Shown here: one piece after another, positions 56,873 through 64,000 of the stretch
How positions within the stretch are numbered: the stretch's first letter is position 1
Layout of the letters: each line of letters starts with the position of its first letter
Source: Prochilodus magdalenae
Lineage: Eukaryota > Chordata > Actinopteri > Characiformes > Prochilodontidae
Reading direction: 5' to 3'
DNA length: 64,000 bases
Assembly: GCA_024036415.1 (NCBI GenBank)
Contig: JAMWET010003612.1
Location: forward strand, 186,001-250,000
Program-made: the position numbers and the translations under genes
The notes under the pieces: generated by a model
What the model saw: only the letters and a program-made list of their open reading frames with translations
Told to the model about the DNA's origin: nothing
Databases searched by the model: none

Positions 56873-58969
56873 ATAAATAAACAAACTAGCCCGCTGGTTT
56901 TCATTTACATAAACTTGGATATTTATAACTAATGTAATTAAATTAAATATTTGCCTATTTGACATTTATTGTGTGTGGTAAAGTTTGTGTGTCTGTGTTG
57001 AGCTGCTAGTGAGCAATGAGGGGTGAAAACGGTGGCAAAACAATACGCATCGCTTCACAAAGATGGCCATGCTGGAATCCAATGGCCAACACTACACAAT
57101 CATCTACATAATGAACAAATGAGCCAAGTGTGTAGTACAATGTCTAGGTTAAACCCTATGGGCAAATGTTTTCTCACATTAAATAAAGTAATTTGACAAA
57201 ATATTTAATTATTTATTTGTTTATTTATTTTTATTTAATAGCTCAGGAGTGTATTGCCACAATAGAAATAGCCTTTAAGCATAATAAAGCACATTTATGA
57301 ATGTTGTCCTAATCATCCATTACAAACAATATAATTTCTGGTTTTAGAAATGTGTGGTCATACATTCTGTCAAAATATACAACATCTTAGCATAACGGAT
57401 ACAAAATGTGTTCAACTGAGGAGCCTCCAAAACAAGGGGAATGGAGATTAAATGTCTGGTTGAGTGTCACTCTAAACCCATTCGATTTGCTGAAGTAGAC
57501 AAAGTGTCGTTCTGGCTCTATCATTGCACATCCCTTTCTCCGCCTTCTATCTAACTGGCCCACTCATCTGCGTTAGAGAGGTCAGAGTACTGTGTGTAAA
57601 TTGTGCTGAAGAAAAGGAAGCCTGACGTTGGGACTGCTTTGAGTATCAAAGGCAAAGTGTAAGTATGATTTATCAGGTGGTCTGAGCAGTACATCCCCCC
57701 AGAAGTTGTAAACCTGTGCCTGCTAAACCAGCTTGTATACTGTATAATTTCACAGGGCTGTACACACACAGTGATGCCCCAAACACATGCTAATAAGAAT
57801 GATCACAAGCTCATGCCAGCGTTGGGGTTTGTCGTCACATTATACATATATGCTACACGAAAGAAAACAAATCTTGCTCAGGCTGGGTTGCCAACTGGAG
57901 TGAGATTTTCTCATGGCTGGAGTGAGACTGGGGTGCGATTTCAATTTGCATGCACAAGTACATTTCGTGGTCTTCAGCTATTCTACAACAGCATATTAGA
58001 GTTCTGCCAGAAAGACTGCAAAAAGGCAATGGGAATGAAATACGATGCTTTAATTCTGGATAAGGTGCATCATTAGAGGGATAATCAATTTTAAGAAACA
58101 AGAGTCTTTGGTGTAGGCCCCGTCCTTTAAAACAGGTCTTTCACACTTTCCCTTTAAAGGCCCGATACTACATGTGAATAGGAACTCCTTCCCCAGTTGA
58201 TTAGGACTTGCATTAGGATTTTTTTGTATTAGAAGTTTTCTAAAATGTTTGAATATGCAAATAAGCCATTGTCTACATAAATATGCACTAATTTGAATAC
58301 ATTTCAAGAACAGACATCTACAAAAAGTAGACAAAGTAAGGTTTAAAATTCAGTTTTATGACTTTGCTGACATATTAGAATCTAAGGTTTTACAGAGAAT
58401 TTTTTTATTGATGTCTCTGTTTATTACTTCATAAATGGGAAAATACTGTAAACAGCCATAAAAACCCCCACCATGTTTTTAGGCATATAATATTACATAA
58501 CTCAGGCTAGGAAGGATATACAGTATGATCAATCCACCTATGTTACAATCTTCAAAATATAAATATGGATACACCTTGAAAGATTGGTGTATGAAAGTGC
58601 TACTGAAGTGGAGATTTTTTAATACTTTTTTTTTAGAAAATGGGCTTTAGAGAGATGTGTTATTTATAATATGTATATAGATATACCTGTAACTGTCTTG
58701 GAAGGCACTATTTACAGACACTTTCTAATCATATCCTTGGCAAAAACAATATATAACATCAGTAATTATACAACAGCTATCTGTTACCTTGGTGTCCATG
58801 CTCTCAATGTTTTTGCCTGCCATGTCTTGTATTTGTTCTTTTTGACACATACGCTGTATTATTGTTATAATACTGTGTTACTGTGCACTCTACAGTAATG
58901 AGCTATCTCCCTTATGCATTAGTTTGTCATCATAGTTATTCTCCTTCACAGCATTCAGAGAGTTGCCTC
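56873..58969. other. unassigned 2.1-kb stretch
   Basis: AT-rich with several T-runs. No supported gene, RNA or repeat. Confidence 0.35.
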
Positions 58970-59400
58970 CGATGACTGCTTCCAGAACTGTCCATTCTTT
59001 AATATATGACCCTAAGCAATAGGGCTTCTAGTCTGATTGACTGCGCAGCACCCCTGGTCACCCCTGAAGCAGTGGCAGTTTGACGGACATGCGTCCTTGT
59101 GAAAACCCAAATCCGGAGTGCACGTCCCTGTTATCTTCAGAGCTTTCCGACTGCCCTCGGTCACCTTTCTGTTCTCATCTGCATTTATCTGCCTTTCAAA
59201 TGCTGCCCTCATGAAGCAGGGTCATCCCCCCAGCAACTTTGTCAGGCCAGTCATCAGAAAAGCTTCGCTGACGGCACACGGACACTCTGGGCGGCTGCTG
59301 TCACAATATTTGTCGTTGACGCAGCCCTTATTCTGCAAGCTACAAAGAATCAAAATACAGCCTCTCCACTCCCAGCATATTGATCAGATTAGGCTGACAG
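58970..59400. other. low-repeat, CNE-like block
   Basis: GC-balanced with no repeats. Overlapping open frames exist on both strands (about 95 codons at most), none with a domain I recognise. Candidate regulatory DNA or an unrecognised exon; undecided. Confidence 0.28.
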
Positions 59401-60303
59401 AACTCTTCTGATCTTGTCTAGTCTCCGGTTACAAAAAGTGAGACAGCGACTGTAAGAACTTAACTGAACTCAGATTTCAGGGATCAGAGTGAGCAACATA
59501 TAACAATATACGATCTTATAATGTATGATATGCCCTGATATTTTGCTTTTCTGAGGTTTATTGAAATCGCAACACATACAACTCAGAGCTGTCACCTTTA
59601 GAAACCCATCAGCTGTCTGAGGTGCCATTCTGCCATTGTGGTGGTGAAATGGTGTCCCACTTTGAAGATGTGGAAGTGATCTCAAAATCAGAATTAACCA
59701 CAGAAAGCTGATGTCTGTGCTTTCTTTGTTCTGTCCTACATTAATCAGCCAGAAAGAAATGATAATTGTTATTGTTTTTGTGCACTGGACAGCATGTCTC
59801 TACAGCTTCACAAAGTTAAAGCATTATTATGTGAAATATTTCTGTTGCCTGTTTATTTGTCATTTTTACTTGTATTAAGTTGCAATAAATGAGTGTCTGT
59901 CCTCTGTTAAACACATGTGAAATGTATAAATAGAATTTTTGTATTTTGACTGTGATATAAGTAATGAGTGAGTAAATAATGTAACACTATGGTTACCCAT
60001 TCGAGCGTAGTTGAAACCTTTTGTTGCTCCATACTTATTATCTTTAGCCCAATTAGTATAGTTCATATATAAATAAACTTATATAAAATATATAGCTTAT
60101 ATTTGGTATATTTATGTTTTTTGCTCCATTACAGATCATGTTTTTTCATCAAAAATATTCCACCAAAATTATTTGCAAACAGTTTTCCTGCTGTACACTG
60201 ATTTAACCTGGACAGCCATCATAGATGTTTTATTTATTTATTTTTCATCATTAAAAGCTGAAAATTAGTGAAATCTCTAAAACAAATTCAGCTCAAATAG
60301 TTC
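59401..60303. other. unassigned stretch
   Basis: AT-rich; nothing supported. Confidence 0.35.
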
Positions 60304-60500
60304 CAGTGGTTTTATTTGTCATTTCAACAATATACAGTGGCGTAAAGTACACAGTGAAACGAAATAACGTTCCTCCAGGACCAAGGTGCTACATCTAACA
60401 ACAGACTACACAAAACAATACAACATAAAGTGCACGTGTGCAAGTGTGCACAACAATATACTATAAATACACACAACCATTTACAAGACAAACAATAAAT
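60304..60500 (-). mobile_element. retroposon 3' end, minus strand
   Basis: On the minus strand 'ggtcctggaggaacgttatt' and 'tcgtttcactgtgtac' lead to 'tgttgaaatgacaaataaaa', a retroposon 3' UTR/tail pattern frequent in teleosts with an AATAAA signal. Strongly 5' truncated. Confidence 0.5.
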
Positions 60501-61026
60501 ACTGAATATACTTGTAAAATACTTGTAACACTGCCAGGCTACACCTCCAGTTATATTACACTCAAATTACATTTCAACATGTGGACCTTATTTGCAACCT
60601 TATTTGATCCCAGGTGACATCCAAGGAACAGTTTCATCTCCAGCAATACCACAGTTCCAACAGAGCCCTCTCTCACCCATCACTTCTAGACTATGCTGAT
60701 GCTGCTTAGCTGAAGTTACACAATTGGTGGTTAGCATTCTCCTCCAAGCGTATTGACCTGTCCATTAACATCGCATTAGTGGCAGTTTGCCTGGATGGCT
60801 GGCTTTCCTGGCCCAGAGGAAGCATGGGCTAGTTTTCATCCCACCAGTTGGTAATAACGTGTCATGGCCATGATATTTAAAACATTATATTATTGTAAAT
60901 ACAATATTAAAATGATTAACTATAATGATGTCAACCAAGAAGACAGCTCCTGGAATTAAAAAACTTGGATTTGAATTTGGACAGACTGTTCAGCGGTTTT
61001 TTTAGATGGCATAATTTGGGATATTT
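60501..61026. other. unassigned stretch
   Basis: No feature supported. Confidence 0.35.
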
Positions 61027-61260
61027 TATATTCAGAAAAGCGTCATGATGTCATTTACCATGATAATGATACCACATCATCATATCAGTCATGCTACTTT
61101 GGGATCATTTAGGATTCTCCCATCTAAACCTCTTTTCAATGAAACGTGCAGTTGCTTGGTGCTGTGGAGGAACTGGATAAACCCATGCTATATTCAGAAA
61201 GCTTCTTGATGGCATTTACCATGATAATAATACCACATCGTCATATCAGTCACCCTACTT
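61027..61260 (+). repeat. local direct duplication, ~73-bp units, period 162
   Basis: 61027-61099 and 61189-61260 share 'tatattcagaaa', 'catttaccatgataat', 'ataccacatc' and 'tcatatcagtca' in the same order and spacing with about ten differences. The ~90 bp between them is unique. Confidence 0.85.
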
Positions 61261-61269
61261 AAGATACGG

Positions 61270-61980
61270 CACAACTGTGGTTTCTTTCCCCCTTTCTGCC
61301 CTTCCGGCTTCATGGCGGAGGATCTTGTTGCATGCTAGTGCCGGGGTCAGTAATGATGGGACTGAGTGACTCCATCAGCTCGCTGTAATGGACGAGCGGT
61401 AGAAGAGCCACTATCTTTGGGATTAAAGTCTTTATCCACACCGAGTGACTGCAGGCGCCTGACCATCTCTCTCTCTCTCGTTTCATGTAGAGGTCAGAGA
61501 GGCAGACACAGAGGCACCGGGCAATCCTTTCATCCTCTCTGTACCTCGCGAGCAACAGAAATGAGTATTACTACACAACTTGTGTAGTGCATGCAGTGAC
61601 TGGCCATTAAGATCCAGCATTACTGTAATGTTCAGATCTCAGCCCTGCAATGGGCACACTTCAGAGTGCATTTAGAGCTCGGAGAGAAATCAGCGTTACA
61701 CTACAGCAAACCATATTCATGGTGATGGCCCTTCATTAGGACGGACATTTCTGCTTAGATCTGGGGTCCATTATAGAGAACACTCGTGAATATGTGAGTC
61801 ACAAGCCCATCTCCCCAGATAATCACATAATGCTCTCAGCTCTCGTCTCTTGATTATCAAGCCATTACACACAGTATGTCACATATTACTGACCTCCCTC
61901 CCCCATCCTCAGTCCAGTGACAGTTCATGGTCCAGTCTGGAGGTGGCAGTAAAGCCCACCGCCTGCAGCTTTGCCCAGCA
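61270..61980. other. low-repeat, CNE-like block
   Basis: Balanced and repeat-free apart from a short (CT)n at 61470-61480. Words such as gggattaaagtctttatcc and agataatcacataatgctc are present. No exon structure found. Candidate regulatory DNA by texture only. Confidence 0.28.
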
Positions 61981-64000
61981 GTTCTGGCTTTAGGTGGAGT
62001 GATCAAGAACCAGCTGTTAGGGCTACAACTTACAATTTTTCCATCACAGATGAATCCGTTAAACATTATTTGCTTACCTGACTACTCAAACCATTCATTT
62101 CCTTTAACTTTGTCCTCGTCGCTGCATCATTCTAAGCTCTACATGTGCAACAAGCAAGGCCCTCTGTTATGGTGCAATTCAAGAAATCATATTCCCTGAT
62201 ACTTCCTTTAGTGTCATTGGTGTAATCAGAATTATATGGCCACAGGGCAAAATAAATATCATGTGTCCTCCATTAAAAGCACCATCAATAAAAGCAAAAA
62301 AAAGTGATTTGCTAGCTTACTTGCTATTGCAGTCTCCCAGTTAATCAGATGATATACTTTAGGATAATGGCTGAAGTATATGATGAGTGATAAAGATGGT
62401 ATAAGATTGTATAATTAGCAAAATAGAAGATCCTAAACTGTTCAGAGTCCAGTGCAACTGCCTTGGTGGATATGCCTTTATATAGCATATTGCAAATATG
62501 TGTACAATATGAAGCACTAAAGAACTTACCTCCACTAAAATGTCAACCTCTTTCAATAATCACAATGGACAATGGCTTTGTCAGTGACTAATTACTGACC
62601 AGAGGAAAACTGTATTTCTCAAAAGCTGATGATTTTAAACAAGAGAAATACTATCACACTAAATGGACACAGGAGATCATTTATGGGCCAGATTTTTAAA
62701 ATATGATACTTATCCACAGCTTAAAAACAGAGGAAGCTCTTAGTCCTGGATAGGATATGGGTTAGTTCATATTCAGAATACAGTGTTTAGTCCAATCGGA
62801 GACGCACAAGTGTTACTTTCTTGGCAAAACTGAGCACGGCGTGCAATTTTACTGAGATCTCTACAAGCAGCAGGAAGCATAACACTTCTTTGTGTTTCCA
62901 TTTTGATCTTGTTATTGCCTAGGAGAATCTACAGAGGTATTAAGAAGATCTCTATTTAGTTTGTCCCTATGAATGCAACTCTCTCAGCTGTGCCACTAAC
63001 ACTTTGGGGAGGGTTCTCAACAGGACATGCACTTCAAATCTATTTTTTCCTTCAACTTAGCAGAACATTTCTGTGTAGGCTGATCTGCAGAGGTATAGCC
63101 ACTGTGCACAGATATTTACAATAGGGTTTTGCCAACACACCTGTTCTAAAAACAAGAAGAAGCCTACAGCCAACAACCAGTTTTTAACCCTGAAAAGGGG
63201 ATTATGGCAGTGGATTAAAGCATGTGATGAAAGCAGTTTCTCATGTGACTTATCATGAGGTACTGCAATTGTATTCTGAACATGTTGCTTTCAATGCACT
63301 GAATTGCAAGACATTTAGGACAGCATATTCAGTCTTCAGCCATCCCTACTTTTTTGTAGGCCTCAGTGAAACTAGTTGTTTGACTACTGATAAGGTTTTA
63401 TTGTTTTCTCTTTTGCATACTTATGCAAATGTGTTTAGCTGCATCTTCTCTGAATTTTAACTCAGCCTTAATGATCTATAATTAGCAAATAGTCCCTAAT
63501 CGGGGTGCTGCATGGGGGAAGAAAGTTAGGTCTGTATCTGAGTCTTAAAAATGATTAGAACTTTGGAAGATTTGTAAACAATTTCAATGTAAAAATGATT
63601 AACTCATCATTATTAATAGAATATGTTATGTACAATGTACCTTTGTACAACAGTGTCAACATCCAGAGAGCCTCTCTATTGCCCAACCACCCATAATTTA
63701 CCCAACATGTTCAGGCCCAGGGATATACTGATTTATACAGGGGAACTGGGAATTGAATGGTTGCTATCCTGTAGTAGTCCTATATAAAGTGAATGGAGAC
63801 CACTGGAGATAAATGGCATGTGCCTGGTGAATACTGGACTGTACAGACCATGACATGTTAGTGGACCATGATGTGACCAGTTTTGGGGATTATGGGGGTT
63901 GTAGTGGGCTGGACTAGACAAAAGTCCAGGGTTAAATGTAGTTCCCAGTCTATCCCTGTTCGATCCTGCCCCCAACATCATGTCTAGGCTTCCTAACAAA
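61981..64000. other. unassigned 2-kb stretch to window end
   Basis: No repeat pair, gene or RNA recognised. An 88-codon minus frame runs to the right edge (63733-63999) with no domain signature. Confidence 0.35.

Noticed and set aside
56509..56880. Open frames of 109-123 codons with repeated FTQTLKD and YLSI units
   Set aside because: They are a 21-bp minisatellite plus (ATCT)n. The unit length keeps the frames open by arithmetic.

Overview
This window looks like intergenic or intronic DNA from a ray-finned fish, probably an otophysan teleost (characin, catfish or relative). The reasons are many internally deleted Tc1-like transposons, tRNA-derived SINEs with the fish-type tail around 'ctggataagagcgtctgct', foldback elements built on 'ccaccaccc/gtggtcctgtgggg', solo LTRs, and abundant (CA)n, (ATCT)n and (AAT)n arrays. 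The group assignment is recognition from memory, not a database result. I found no convincing host protein-coding exon, tRNA or rRNA gene. The longest open frames are microsatellite translations or transposon pieces, so I treat the window as a gene desert.

Layout. 1-5.6 kb: a TIR element, a solo LTR with a perfect 5-bp target duplication, two Tc1-C relics, (AAT)n and (CA)n arrays, a Tc1-B relic and a SINE. 5.7-12.7 kb: a 190-bp GT array, (ATCT)n, a MITE, the first Tc1-A copy and a large foldback element. 13-21 kb: a conserved-looking block, a solo LTR, a foldback copy, a Tc1-C relic with its own TATA-like box, and an LTR that carries a nested MITE. 20.4-23.7 kb: a 145-bp segment of a low-repeat, CNE-like block was copied 1.35 kb upstream between 28-bp direct repeats. 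24-35 kb: two SINEs, the second Tc1-A copy, a foldback copy, a Tc1-B relic, a degenerate LTR and a minisatellite. 35-44 kb: mostly unassigned, with one CNE-like block, a Tc1-B relic and a SINE. 44-55 kb: a fourth Tc1 family, Tc1-A inside a TA array, an L1-like ORF2 tail, a LINE 3' end, a hairpin, the fourth Tc1-A copy, a diverged tandem repeat and a solo LTR. 55-64 kb: a MITE, a 21-bp minisatellite joined to a retroposon tail, a retroposon 3' end, a local duplication and CNE-like blocks.

Nothing here works as a gene pathway. The biology is repeat dynamics: Tc1 families reduced to an N-terminal DNA-binding stub plus C-terminal tail with the catalytic core lost, LTR elements reduced to solo LTRs, and low-repeat islands that could be regulatory. 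The most unusual event is the flanked, templated 145-bp insertion at 20404-20552.
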